Positions 1-7,949 of a stretch of 64,000 nucleotides of DNA are shown piece by piece. Both the position numbers and the translations under genes were made by a program. Location of the stretch: NCBI GenBank assembly GCA_029565415.1, contig JAKQOH010000097.1, forward strand, positions 1 to 64,000, in the 5' to 3' direction. Source of the DNA: Candidatus Rifleibacteriota bacterium. GTDB taxonomy: Bacteria > Riflebacteria > Ozemobacteria > Ozemobacterales > Ozemobacteraceae. Below the pieces are notes generated by a model. That model was not told the origin of the DNA. It made no database searches and worked only from the letters and a program-made list of their open reading frames with translations. The number at the start of each line of letters is the position of its first letter. The stretch's first letter is position 1.

Positions 1-279
1 GCGTGCATGAGGAAGATGCTTCACATCATCTACGGATGCTGGATTTCCGGAAAACCTTTTGATGCCGCCCATGAGAAGGGGCGGCAGGCAGCAAAGCCGC
101 GCCCCGAAGCGGAAGCGGCCACCACAGAACCCCCGCAGCCAACCCCTGCTCGCACGGTGACTGCCCCCGTCTCCCGTCGAGAAGCGGCGAAAAGAAGAAA
201 GGCGACAACCATGCCACAGACGGTTATCTGCCGTCGGGAACGTGGTCCCGGTGTCGCCTCTGTATCCCATCCTACATGA
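1..279 (+). CDS. IS110-family transposase, C-terminal end (partial)
   Basis: The frame is open from the window edge and begins ACMRKMLHIIYG...SGKPFD, which resembles the conserved C-terminal end of IS110/IS116-type transposases (AC-MRKLLHIIYG-LKSGKPF). In those enzymes this segment follows the serine-containing transposase domain. The remaining 70 residues are a low-complexity Ala/Pro/Arg tail and look unconserved. The catalytic DEDD part would lie left of the window. IS110 elements usually lack clear terminal inverted repeats, so I cannot mark the right end; it must lie before the repeat fragment near 310. The identification rests on about 20 residues and is tentative. Confidence 0.55.
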   Translation, partial: ACMRKMLHIIYGCWISGKPFDAAHEKGRQAAKPRPEAEAATTEPPQPTPARTVTAPVSRREAAKRRKATTMPQTVICRRERGPGVASVSHPT

Positions 280-303
280 CCTCAAAAAGGGATTCAAGGA
301 ATG

Positions 304-393
304 CAAAAATTCGATTGCATTTCAACGGAGTATCTCTGTGGTAAATCGTATCCTGCTATCCCGAAAACGGTTCGGGCGCATCGCGATGCGCCT
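304..393. repeat. Interspersed repeat fragment plus palindrome
   Basis: Positions 314-335 contain TTCAACGGAGTATCTCTGTG, the reverse complement of a motif found at other gaps (about 5318, 7956, 10750, 42064, 51728). At 375-392 lies a perfect palindrome, GGCGCATCGCGATGCGCC, of the class found throughout this window. The mobB stop codon falls at the edge of this palindrome, so the hairpin sits directly at the 3' end of the mobB transcript. Confidence 0.7.
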
Positions 394-828
394 CTACGGG
401 CGGGAGGGTGGCGGTAGGTGCTGCGAGAGGTCGGGGAGGACATCGGGACGAACGGGCAAACGAAGTATTATATTATTAGCGATAGAATATTCGGGGAGAT
501 CGCCGAGGAGGACCGTCGGAGCGTCGTATTCACGGGCGCCTTCGATGAACACGAGATCGACGCGGTCCGCCACGAACGCGATCATCGCATCGATGCCGAT
601 CTCGGCTCCCTGGACAAACAGTTCGGCACGGCCAGGTGAGATGCCGGCGCTGACGACTGCCCCCGCGGCCAGGTGGCAGGCGGTGTCCTTGCCCGATGCC
701 GGCGGGTCGAGCGGGTGGCGTGTGTGCTTGATGACGGCGATCCGAAGGTGTGAAAGCCGCTTCACCAGAGCATCGATCAGCGTCGTCTTCCCACTCCCCG
801 ACTTCCCCAGAACCCGTATAATGCGCAT
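394..828 (-). CDS. mobB: Molybdopterin-guanine dinucleotide biosynthesis protein MobB
   Basis: A 144-residue P-loop GTPase-like protein. The mature N-terminus MRIIRVLGKSGSGKTTLIDAL carries the Walker A motif, followed by a VIKHTRH motif typical of MobB, which assists MobA in attaching GMP to molybdopterin. An in-frame start nine codons upstream is rejected because it lies inside an interspersed repeat. The length is slightly short of the usual 160-175 residues. Codons near 464-492 (residues EYSIANNIIL) are unusually AT-rich for this gene. The moaC-MOSC gene lies just upstream on the same strand, beyond a repeat, consistent with molybdenum cofactor function. Confidence 0.85.
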   Translation of the reverse strand: MRIIRVLGKSGSGKTTLIDALVKRLSHLRIAVIKHTRHPLDPPASGKDTACHLAAGAVVSAGISPGRAELFVQGAEIGIDAMIAFVADRVDLVFIEGAREYDAPTVLLGDLPEYSIANNIILRLPVRPDVLPDLSQHLPPPSRP

Positions 829-840
829 CGAAGCCTCAAC

Positions 841-915
841 GAACCACAGAGACACAGAGACACAGAGAATAATTCTTCTTCAAGCGCTTACTCTGTGTCT
901 CTGTGCCTCTGTGGT
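841..915. repeat. Intergenic inverted repeat, CACAGAGA type
   Basis: Left arm ACCACAGAGACACAGAGACA (starting at 843) and its near-perfect complement ending at 915 form 25-base arms around a 23-base AT-rich loop. The unit separates mobB from moaC and belongs to the interspersed family seen in most large gaps of this window. Confidence 0.85.
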
Positions 916-933
916 GCACCCTCGTCATCACAC

Positions 934-1845
934 TCACGTCCTGATGGCGAGGAGGGGGTTGGCGGTGCGCAGGGGGCCGCCGGCGAGGACGCGGGCGAAG
1001 ATGCCCTCGCGGGGCATGACGCAGTCGCCGGCCTTGTGGTAGACGGCGCACTTTGTGTGACACTCCTTGCCGATCTGCGTCACCTCGAGCAGGACCCCGC
1101 CGCCACTCCAGATCAGAGAGCCGACGGGCAGTTCATACAGCAGGATTCCGGAGGTGGCGATATTCTCGGCAAACGAGCCGAAATCCACCTTCAGTCCCTT
1201 CTCCTGCATCTTCCGGATGCTCTCGATACCGAGCAGGGAAACCTGTCGATGCCAGTCGCCGCCGTGGGCATCGCCCTCGACGCCGAATCCGAGTTTGATC
1301 ATGACCTCGTCGGTCGGGTCTTTGGGAATCCCCTTTGCGCGGCTGGTCGCCAGCTTTTCGATCCTGCCGGCCTCGACGCCGTCGCCGATCCAGTCGCCGC
1401 TTTTGCCGCCGGTTTTGAGCAGCAGGCGACAGCCTTCGAGCGCGACGCCCTTCGTCACGCCTTTGACCATGTCATACAGGTTCAGCTGGGCTACTGAAAC
1501 GGCCGTCATGGCCTCCATCTCGACGCCGGTCCGATCGCTCGCCAGGGCTTCGGCAACGATGGCGACGCGCTCCGTACCCCAGGGGGCGAGGGTGATATTC
1601 ACCGCATCGAGGCGGATCGGATGGGTCAGGGGAATGAGATCGGACGTGCGCTTGGCCGCCATGATGGCCGCCACACGGGTCGCGGCCCAGGCATCGCCCT
1701 TGGCGATCTGGCCGTCGCGCAACAGGGAGAGAGCCTTTTCGCCGACGCGCACCGAGCCGAAGGCCACGGCGCATCGCTTCGTGACGGCCTTGCCCCCCAC
1801 ATCCACCATCTTCACCCGCCCCTCACCATCCAGATGCGTCAACAT
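934..1845 (-). CDS. moaC: MoaC-MOSC fusion protein (molybdenum cofactor biosynthesis)
   Basis: Residues 1-155 match MoaC, the cyclic pyranopterin monophosphate synthase: MVDVGGK at 13-19, SDLIPLTHPI at 68-77 (the usual Cys of IPLCHP is Thr), GVEMEAMTAVS at 107-117 and YDMVKG at 124-129. Residues about 165-303 are a MOSC domain with GDAHGGDWHRQVSLL, a GSFAENI stretch and CHTKC at 262-266. MOSC domains bind the cofactor or transfer sulfur to it. The fusion is continuous, with no in-frame restart needed. An AAAGGA ribosome site precedes the ATG. Separate genes are more usual; the fusion suggests coupling of an early pathway step with a late one. Confidence 0.88.
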   Translation of the reverse strand: MLTHLDGEGRVKMVDVGGKAVTKRCAVAFGSVRVGEKALSLLRDGQIAKGDAWAATRVAAIMAAKRTSDLIPLTHPIRLDAVNITLAPWGTERVAIVAEALASDRTGVEMEAMTAVSVAQLNLYDMVKGVTKGVALEGCRLLLKTGGKSGDWIGDGVEAGRIEKLATSRAKGIPKDPTDEVMIKLGFGVEGDAHGGDWHRQVSLLGIESIRKMQEKGLKVDFGSFAENIATSGILLYELPVGSLIWSGGGVLLEVTQIGKECHTKCAVYHKAGDCVMPREGIFARVLAGGPLRTANPLLAIRT

Positions 1846-1856
1846 TGCTATCCTTT

Positions 1857-2035
1857 CACCACAAAGGCACGAAGAAATGGGAAGTTTGAATTGAATTCAC
1901 CACAAAGGCACAAAGGCACGAAGAAACAAGGAGTTTGGAATTCACCACAAAGACCAACTTTCCGAAAACATAACAATATAAATACAGCTATAAAACTATG
2001 GAAATTTCTTTGTGTCTTCGTGTCTTTGTGGTGTA
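1857..2035. repeat. Intergenic inverted repeat, CACAAAGG type
   Basis: Three direct copies of the CACCACAAAG motif (near 1858, 1899 and 1942) face a complementary right arm ending near 2035 (TCTTTGTGGTG). The middle (1965-2005) is AT-rich. This is a variant of the CACAGAGA family and fills the gap between moaC and the ADP-ribosylglycohydrolase gene. Confidence 0.8.
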
Positions 2036-2053
2036 ACGATTCTTCCGTCTTCT

Positions 2054-2998
2054 CTACTTCTGGGGGGTGGAGAGGCGGTAGAGGTCGCAGCCGAGCTGGC
2101 GGATGCGGGGGGCATTCTCGAGCCGGTCGAACCACTTGTCGGGAATGGCCGCCAGGCCGTTGAATGCGCCGAACATGGCCCCGGACATGGCCGCAATCGC
2201 GTCGGCATCGCCACCGACGTTGGCGGCGGCGACGATCATCTCATCGAACTTGCGCGGATGGCGAAGGAACCAGTACAGCGCGGCCGGCACCGCCTCCATG
2301 GCGAAGCCGCTGACACCGATCTGCTGCATGGCAACGGCCGGTTCGGCGCGAAGCGCATCCCGCATCGTCTTGAGCCGCCGGACGATCTCGGGCGCGAAAC
2401 CCTGCGCCCGCTCGATCGCCGCGTTCACGATGACATCCGCCGAGGGTTCGCTGCCCTCGAGCCCCATGCGGATCACCGTGGCCAGAACGATCGCCCCGGC
2501 CACCGCCCGCGGGTCGGTGTGCGTGATCCGGCACGACTTGTCGAGGGCATCCTTCAGCAGCCCCGGCGAACGCCACATAGCAAGAGCTATAGGAACAGCC
2601 CGGGCCGAAGCAACGACGCCGGCCGAGGGGAACCCGGCCTGCGCCCAGGGAACGCCGGCGGCGAGTTTGCGGCAGGCCTTCATCATCGTGTTTCCCGGGA
2701 ACCGCCAGGCGGTGCGCAGCTTCTGGGTCTGGTACCAGTCCACGAACCGGTGGGAAAGGTCGTCGACCGAGAACGAGCGCTTTTCGACGAGGCTCTCGGC
2801 CACGAGCAGCATAATCTGGGTTTCATCCGAATACTGGCCGGGCTCGAGATGGGCAACCGGATGGGACGGCATCGCTTTGACGTATCCCGTCACGCGCTGG
2901 TGGCCGATCGCCGGGTCGCGGATGACATCCTCGATCGGCGCGGCGAGAGCGTCACCAATCGCGTATCCGAGCAACACCGCCTGGAACTTGTCGATCAT
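2054..2998 (-). CDS. ADP-ribosylglycohydrolase family protein
   Basis: A 314-residue all-alpha protein of the ADP-ribosylglycohydrolase/DraG fold. It has the N-terminal GYAIGDALAAPIE motif (11-23), a YSDETQ motif at 56-61 in place of the usual T-D-D-T metal-binding motif, and GGDADAIAAMSGAMFGA at 262-278, matching the second metal motif GGD-D. Such enzymes remove ADP-ribose from proteins or small acceptors using two Mg ions. The start overlaps the stop of the upstream MBL/cNMP gene by ATGA, so the two are translationally coupled. Codons near 2577-2606 form an AT-rich island. The substrate cannot be predicted. Confidence 0.87.
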   Translation of the reverse strand: MIDKFQAVLLGYAIGDALAAPIEDVIRDPAIGHQRVTGYVKAMPSHPVAHLEPGQYSDETQIMLLVAESLVEKRSFSVDDLSHRFVDWYQTQKLRTAWRFPGNTMMKACRKLAAGVPWAQAGFPSAGVVASARAVPIALAMWRSPGLLKDALDKSCRITHTDPRAVAGAIVLATVIRMGLEGSEPSADVIVNAAIERAQGFAPEIVRRLKTMRDALRAEPAVAMQQIGVSGFAMEAVPAALYWFLRHPRKFDEMIVAAANVGGDADAIAAMSGAMFGAFNGLAAIPDKWFDRLENAPRIRQLGCDLYRLSTPQK

Positions 2999-5235
2999 GG
3001 GTTATCCTTTCCCGGGCGGCCGTTCCGCTCATCGACGACGATCTGGGCGCGGATCTTCGCCTCGCGCAGCAGCAGGAACACCCCCGGATTCCGCTCCAGG
3101 AAGCGATAAAACTCCATCGTGTCGATCGTATACGCCACCACGGGCCCCGCGGCCGCGAGGGTGAACCGGTGCCGCCCCCGGGCCGGGGTCGAGTAGATCC
3201 TCGTGAACAGGCTGCCGCGCCGCGCCCGGGCCACCCGGCGGCCGCAGCGGGACATCGCGACGGTGCCGGAATCGACGAGAAAGATCGTATCGCGTTCGGC
3301 GCCTTCCTTCGCGAGGATTTTCTCGTCGGGGAACTCGATCCGCGTCATGATCCCCTGGAGCTGGGTACGCTGCGTCGCCGACAGTCCGTGCAACAGCGGG
3401 GTTTCATCGAACAGCGACCAGGTGTCGTATTCGCGGTTTTCGGCGATGACCTTCATGTGCCGGGCGATCTCGGAGCCGCGAATGAAATAAAGAAAATCGT
3501 ATTTATCCATCACGAGCACTTTCAGCTCGCTCTCGGCCACGACGTCGGCATTCCGGGGCATATTCAGGATCATCGAGGTCTCGCCGAAATAATCGTTCGT
3601 GGTATAGGTCTTCAGCACGACGCCGTCGCGCCGCACCTGGGCACGGCCGCTGACAACCATGAAGAACCGCTCACCGACCGTTCCCTGCCGGAAAATGACG
3701 TCGCCCTCGTGGAAGGTCTCGACCTTGACCAGCGTCAGGAATTCCCGCGCCTTCTCGATCGGCAGCTCTGAGAACAGGTCGATGTGGCTGAGCACGTCGA
3801 GATACTGCAGCGCCTCATTGCTGACCGGGGCCGTGACGGGAATCACCAGCGTGTCGTCGGGGCCGGCCGGCGCCTTGCGCAGCTTCGTTCCCGCCGGAAT
3901 CGAGCGTTCCGACACGTGAATCAGATACAGCCGCTCCTGAACGTTCTCGGGCAGCTCGGCCAGGTTTTTGATCGGGGTGTGGATCGGCGGAATGCCGGCC
4001 TCATGGAAGATGGCCGTGTGGTGCCAGGGGAAGTTCATCAGCTCGATCATCCGGTAACGGTTGATCGAGCCCATGTCGAACAGCTTGCGCACGGTCGGCG
4101 GGTCGTAGAGCGAATCCGACGAGTAGGCGAAGCTTTTTCCCTGGAAATACACCTCGAACCCGATCGTGGGGATCGAGTGCAGCGTGTAGAAGAACCGGAA
4201 CTCGCCGCCATGGATGCGGATCGGAACTTGCAGCGTCACCGAATGAAAATGGAACAGCCCGACGAACGTCTTGTGCGACAGGCCGGTCAGCGCGCGATAC
4301 TTGCGCACGCAGCTTTCCATGATCGTCTCGGTTGTATAGAGATTGATTTTTTTCTCTTCGAGGATCTTCTGCAGGATGCCGGAGTCGTGGTCGGCATGGC
4401 AGTGGGTGAGGATGCAGTCGTCGATCAGGCGGGGGTTGATATCCATCGCCTTGAGCCAGTGGGTCGAATCGACGGGCGGGTCGACGAGGATCCCGCGGCG
4501 GTTCACCCAGACGATGAAGCCGCTCGTCATCTCCTTCGGATCGAAGCCGTGGCCCGAGCCGATGACCGTCACACCGAAGAGGGGCGGCTCGAACGGCTTT
4601 TTGCGCTCGGGGAACTGGCGGTCGCCGAACGTGACGTCGAGCGGCACTTCGGCGAGCACCCGTGCGCCGTCGACGACGCGCAGCATGCCTTTCGGCGTGC
4701 GCTCGAGAGCGAGGTTTCCGAACGGCACGCGGTTGTTCGGGCCCCAGGGGACGCCGATCGCCATGTCGCTCATTTCCATCTTCCGCAGCCCGGACGCGTC
4801 TTTCGCGCGGAAAAACTCCATCTCGGCCCGCAGATCGGGAATGAGCTCGCGGTTGACGCCGAAGGGGTATTCCCGCTGAAGGCTGATCGAGTCGGGGCCG
4901 AGCACGGCTTCTTTGAGCACGCCCATGATCGTCTCGAGCTGGTGCGTCTGGCCGATGACCTTGATGCTGCGCTTTTTGAGGAAGTAGTTGTAATAGGCGG
5001 GGAACTCGATATCGGCCAGCGAGACACCGCGCTCGGTGCTGAAGAGCCGGTTGGGCAGCACGAAGGTGTCCGGCACATCACCCATGATGTGCAGGGTGTC
5101 CTTGATGGTCTCGGGCGTCGCCCCGACCTGCAGCACACCCGCGGGGGTCCGGATGAGGGTTCCGCCGCGGGGAAGCTGTGTTACTTCGATTTCAGGCATG
5201 ACATTCGGCTTTTGTGTCGTCTCCAGCACAATCAA
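2995..5235 (-). CDS. Metallo-beta-lactamase fold protein with two cNMP-binding domains
   Basis: A 746-residue protein. Residues about 220-440 are a metallo-hydrolase domain with THCHADHD (277-284), a conserved His at 353, YSSDS with Asp 374 and His 441 as likely metal ligands. Residues 485-600 are a cyclic-nucleotide-binding domain with a phosphate-binding cassette reading FGETSMILNMPRNADV (Glu 553, Arg 562), which suggests real cAMP or cGMP binding. A second, degenerate cNMP domain follows (about 610-735) with no clear cassette. The N-terminal 200 residues are unassigned. A start at Met 13 (MPEIEV, position 5199) is an alternative. The gene is coupled by ATGA to the glycohydrolase gene. A cyclase that could supply the ligand lies at 35899-37896. 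Confidence 0.85.
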   Translation of the reverse strand: MIVLETTQKPNVMPEIEVTQLPRGGTLIRTPAGVLQVGATPETIKDTLHIMGDVPDTFVLPNRLFSTERGVSLADIEFPAYYNYFLKKRSIKVIGQTHQLETIMGVLKEAVLGPDSISLQREYPFGVNRELIPDLRAEMEFFRAKDASGLRKMEMSDMAIGVPWGPNNRVPFGNLALERTPKGMLRVVDGARVLAEVPLDVTFGDRQFPERKKPFEPPLFGVTVIGSGHGFDPKEMTSGFIVWVNRRGILVDPPVDSTHWLKAMDINPRLIDDCILTHCHADHDSGILQKILEEKKINLYTTETIMESCVRKYRALTGLSHKTFVGLFHFHSVTLQVPIRIHGGEFRFFYTLHSIPTIGFEVYFQGKSFAYSSDSLYDPPTVRKLFDMGSINRYRMIELMNFPWHHTAIFHEAGIPPIHTPIKNLAELPENVQERLYLIHVSERSIPAGTKLRKAPAGPDDTLVIPVTAPVSNEALQYLDVLSHIDLFSELPIEKAREFLTLVKVETFHEGDVIFRQGTVGERFFMVVSGRAQVRRDGVVLKTYTTNDYFGETSMILNMPRNADVVAESELKVLVMDKYDFLYFIRGSEIARHMKVIAENREYDTWSLFDETPLLHGLSATQRTQLQGIMTRIEFPDEKILAKEGAERDTIFLVDSGTVAMSRCGRRVARARRGSLFTRIYSTPARGRHRFTLAAAGPVVAYTIDTMEFYRFLERNPGVFLLLREAKIRAQIVVDERNGRPGKDNP

Positions 5236-5304
5236 GGAAAGATAATCAAACCGTCCCCGGTTTGCAACCTCCCAGAGAAGAACGTCTCATCACTAACCCT
5301 AGGA

Positions 5305-5475
5305 AGGAGACGAACCACAGAGACACTCCGTTGAAAAACACATGAATTTCAGACCAGGAAAACGAGGAAAATGCTCATCACGGAGGACACGAAGAACACA
5401 GAGGCTGCACGGAGAATGTTCCGACTCTCCGTGAATTCTCTGTGTTCTCTGTGTCCTCCGTGATGAAGCTGTTTC
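5305..5475. repeat. Interspersed repeat, full-length unit with long inverted arms
   Basis: The unit holds CACAGAGACACTCCGTTGAA, then a GAATTTCAGACCAGGAAAAC segment, then arms of about 28 bases starting TCATCACGGAGGACACGAAG near 5376 and ending CTCCGTGATG at 5465. Close copies occur at 7760-7925 and 42060-42265, and an inverted one within 23050-23160. Confidence 0.85.
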
Positions 5476-5483
5476 CCGGGGTG

Positions 5484-6338
5484 TTATCGCTCAGCGGAAG
5501 ACAGGGGGACTTCCCAGGTTGCGGGGGGGAGGGACTTCCAGTCGAGGCGGGTGTATTTTTCACGGCTCAGGATATCGATCTCCCGAGATTCGACCGGCTC
5601 ATACTCCGACCCAGCCGCCATGAGATCGAACCGCTCTGCAAGTTGCCCGGCGACCCGGTCCGGAAGGGTGCCGATTCCGTCAGCGCCGATGAAATCGCTC
5701 AGCACCGCAATATCGGGCAAGGCAGCCGAACGGGCCGTTCCGAGAAAAAGCGTGCCAGGCAGAGGGGTGCGTGTGATCGGCAGGGAGCCATGAACCGTGA
5801 GAATCTCTCCCTTCACGATGCCGGCCGCCCCCACGAGTTTTTTCGCGCCCGCGTAGACAGAGTGACCGGCCGCCGCTGCGTAGCAATGGATACGGTCCGA
5901 CCGCCCAGACTCGACCTCGTGATCCGCTGAGAACCGGGCCGGCACCCCCGCCGTAACCAAGGCATCGACGAGAGGCTGCATGACGGCCCGGAAACAGGAG
6001 AGGAAGTCGGTGCCCGGAGCGTCACCCCGGAGCAATCGTAAAGGCATCCCAATCGAGAACGTGATCTCGTCGGCATGGAACACCATCTTCCCACCGGACG
6101 AACGGCGCACCAGGCCGATCCCGGCGGCAGCTGCGACAGCCGGGTCGATCAATCGCTCGATGGGTTGAAAAAAACCGAACGACAACGTCGGCGGGCTCCA
6201 CCGGTAAAACCGGGCAAACGCCGCCCCGCCCCGAATCAGCATCGACCGCCCCAGCACCTCGTCACACGCCATGTTTTCCGCTGGGGAAAGGGCATGATCA
6301 TGAATGACTCTGAGAAGTTTCACAGGAGAGCGCTTCAC
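5484..6338 (-). CDS. Lipoate-protein ligase A / octanoyltransferase LipM family protein
   Basis: A 284-residue BPL/LplA-fold protein. The RRSSGGKMVFHADEITFS motif (78-95) corresponds to the family RR-SGGG-V-HD-G signature, with the third Gly changed to Lys. HCYAAAAGHSVYAGAKKLVG (151-170) has Cys 152 where LipM enzymes carry the acyl-accepting Cys, and a Lys near 167. It probably attaches or transfers lipoyl or octanoyl groups to lipoyl domains, but ligase and transferase cannot be separated by eye. The start overlaps the DUF2442 stop (ATGA), so translation is coupled to the upstream pair. Confidence 0.78.
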   Translation of the reverse strand: MKRSPVKLLRVIHDHALSPAENMACDEVLGRSMLIRGGAAFARFYRWSPPTLSFGFFQPIERLIDPAVAAAAGIGLVRRSSGGKMVFHADEITFSIGMPLRLLRGDAPGTDFLSCFRAVMQPLVDALVTAGVPARFSADHEVESGRSDRIHCYAAAAGHSVYAGAKKLVGAAGIVKGEILTVHGSLPITRTPLPGTLFLGTARSAALPDIAVLSDFIGADGIGTLPDRVAGQLAERFDLMAAGSEYEPVESREIDILSREKYTRLDWKSLPPATWEVPLSSAER

Positions 6339-6607
6339 CCCGTCTTCCGCATATCCCCGACGGTCTGGTCACCAAGGCCAAGAAGGAGACCCCGAACCGA
6401 GATGTCTTCATCCAAAGCCTCCCAGTGGAGACCTCGTCCGCCGCCGCTGATGACACACGTTTTGAGCTGTTCGGGAGAGGCGGCATGCAACCGCGGAAAG
6501 AATGCCAACGGGACACCAAGACGACGGCCATCGGCAAGCTGCACCCACATGGCATTCTCATCGAAATCCACCTCGAGCGCGAGAGGTTCAATGTGCGAAA
6601 TATTCAT
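6335..6607 (-). CDS. DUF2442 domain protein
   Basis: A 90-residue protein with the DUF2442 pattern: an N-terminal beta segment (EVDFDENAMWVQLADGR), a VPLAFFPRLHAASPEQL motif and GLHWEALDEDISVRGLL. DUF2442 proteins are commonly encoded beside DUF4160 proteins and are often described as putative toxin-antitoxin partners, with no firm biochemical role. The start overlaps the DUF4160 gene by 20 bases and the stop overlaps the lipoate-ligase gene by four. The base composition is less GC-rich than the neighbours, consistent with transfer. Confidence 0.85.
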   Translation of the reverse strand: MNISHIEPLALEVDFDENAMWVQLADGRRLGVPLAFFPRLHAASPEQLKTCVISGGGRGLHWEALDEDISVRGLLLGLGDQTVGDMRKTG

Positions 6608-6833
6608 TCCAAAACCCCCTGATCATCTCGCGTTTTTCTTCGGCGAGAAGCATGATCAATTTCTGCTCCGAAGGGCTGAAACCCCAGGATTCTGCAAGAA
6701 CAACCTCAGGATCCAGCCAAATCTTCGCGAGAGAATCCCCTCTCCGAACATGTATGTGAAGAGGTTCACGAGGAATTCCCTCGTTCGAAAAGAAGAAGAA
6801 CCGGTATCCTTCGTATCTGAAAACGATGGGCAT
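6588..6833 (-). CDS. DUF4160 domain protein
   Basis: An 81-residue protein starting MPIVFRYEGYRFFFFSNEG, followed by PLHIHVRRGDSLAKIWLDPEV and ESWGFSPSEQKLIMLLAEEK, the standard DUF4160 layout. An in-frame start 12 codons upstream (6869) is possible, but MPIVFRY is the usual family N-terminus. It is the first gene of an apparent three-gene unit with DUF2442 and the lipoate-ligase homolog. The pair resembles mobile toxin-antitoxin-like modules, but no toxic activity can be read from sequence. Confidence 0.83.
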   Translation of the reverse strand: MPIVFRYEGYRFFFFSNEGIPREPLHIHVRRGDSLAKIWLDPEVVLAESWGFSPSEQKLIMLLAEEKREMIRGFWNEYFAH

Positions 6834-7065
6834 GAAATCAGGATAGCACGCCGGAAATGCAGCAACCAAGCGGCATCATTCAGGGGGCTCTTCATGACGA
6901 TTCCGAGAAAATTTTTCCGTACTGCTGCGCTTGTCTTTCTCCGGGGAACGGCGGCGGTGGTTGGGGATGTTTGCGGAGGTTTATGGATGTCGCGAAAGAG
7001 ACTCTCAAGAAATCCTCGCTTCCGGGCGATAGGGATCATGGTTTTGTTTGCCTCCTTATTTTTCG

Positions 7066-7098
7066 GGCCGGGGATCACTCCCCGGTCTTCTTTTTTTT
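7066..7098 (+). terminator. Rho-independent terminator or attenuator upstream of the HD gene
   Basis: An eight-base-pair GC stem (GGCCGGGG at 7066-7073 with CCCCGGTC at 7080-7087, one G-U pair) is followed by TTCTTTTTTTT at 7088-7098. It lies between divergent genes and about 73 bases before the HD gene start, with no clear plus-strand gene to its left. It may belong to a leader of the HD gene or end an unrecognised small transcript. The whole gap 6834-7170 shows no other gene I can support. Confidence 0.6.
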
Positions 7099-7170
7099 CC
7101 GGCGTTTGCTCCGTGCCGTTCCGGCGGGTATCATGACGCGCAATCATCCCATCCATGACGGAGACGACGC

Positions 7171-7746
7171 ATGAGCTTCGATCTGACCACTCTCGACGGC
7201 CTGTTCCATGATTTTCTCAATCTCAAGAAAATCCGGCGAACCGGCTGGCAGCTTCGCGGAATCCGGGACTGCGAGTCGATCGCCGACCACGCTTTCGGGG
7301 TCGCGCTGCTGACGATGCTCCTGGCGGACAAGGTCACCAGCCACCGACTCGACCGGGCACATGCGCTCGAACTGGCGATGGTCCATGAGTTGGGCGAGTG
7401 CCGGGTGGGCGACATCCCCTACACGGCTCTGAAATACTGGACGCAGAAAGCCGAAGCCGAGCAGGCCGCGGTTTCGGACATGACGGCACCCCTGGGCGAA
7501 GCTGGTGAGCGTTACCAGGAGCTGTTCGCCGAGTTCGAGGGGAACGCATCGGTTGAGGCGCGTTTCGTCCGGGCCATCGACAAGCTCGAGATGCTCATCA
7601 CCGCCTCGGAATACGAACACACCGGCTTTCGGGCCCTGGGCGACTTCTGGGACAACGGCTCGACATTCGCGGCGTTCGACGAGTTCCCCGAGCTTGCCGC
7701 CTACGCGCGCACCCTCAAACGCCGCCACGAAGAGCGGATGAAATAA
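7171..7746 (+). CDS. HD-superfamily phosphohydrolase, YfbR/HDDC2-like nucleotidase
   Basis: A 191-residue protein with the YfbR/HDDC2 order of motifs: KKIRRTGWQLRGI (19-31), ESIADHAFGVALLTM (35-49) with metal-ligand His 40, and MVHELGECRVGDIP (70-83). The namesake His-Asp pair reads His 72-Glu 73, with Asp 81 as the distal acidic residue. Relatives hydrolyse deoxyribonucleoside 5'-monophosphates. The His-Glu substitution may be conservative or may alter metal use. It stands alone between an apparent terminator hairpin and a repeat-filled gap. Confidence 0.8.
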   Translation: MSFDLTTLDGLFHDFLNLKKIRRTGWQLRGIRDCESIADHAFGVALLTMLLADKVTSHRLDRAHALELAMVHELGECRVGDIPYTALKYWTQKAEAEQAAVSDMTAPLGEAGERYQELFAEFEGNASVEARFVRAIDKLEMLITASEYEHTGFRALGDFWDNGSTFAAFDEFPELAAYARTLKRRHEERMK

Positions 7747-7759
7747 CGGCCAACACACC

Positions 7760-7925
7760 ACAGGGGAACACGATCATCACAGAGGACACGAAGAACACAG
7801 AGGTCGCACAGAGATTGATCCGATTCTCCGTGAATTCTCTGTGTCCGCTGTGTTCTCCGTGATGAAGCTGTTTTTTCGGATCTTTCTTCCGGCTTACCCG
7901 GGCGAACATTGGCATGCCTTGATGC
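7760..7925. repeat. Interspersed repeat, full-length unit
   Basis: Arms start TCATCACAGAGGACACGAAG (7778) and end CTCCGTGATGAAGCTGTTTT (7857-7875). The right flank, TTCCGGCTTACCCGGGCG, matches the flank of the unit at 42060-42265, so the repeated unit extends beyond the hairpin. Confidence 0.85.
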
Positions 7926-7949
7926 TTGGTATGTTGGGAATCAACGCAC

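Noticed and set aside
242..1042. A plus-strand frame across mobB and the repeat
   Set aside because: It is antisense to mobB and moaC and crosses an intergenic repeat; no domain is visible.
3784..5334. A 516-codon plus-strand frame opposite the MBL/cNMP gene
   Set aside because: Antisense shadow; the minus-strand product has clear metal and cNMP motifs.
6896..7136. A plus-strand frame starting MTIPRKFFRTAALVFLRG with a hydrophobic segment
   Set aside because: It has no ribosome site, runs through the terminator hairpin and its T-run, and shows no conserved motif.
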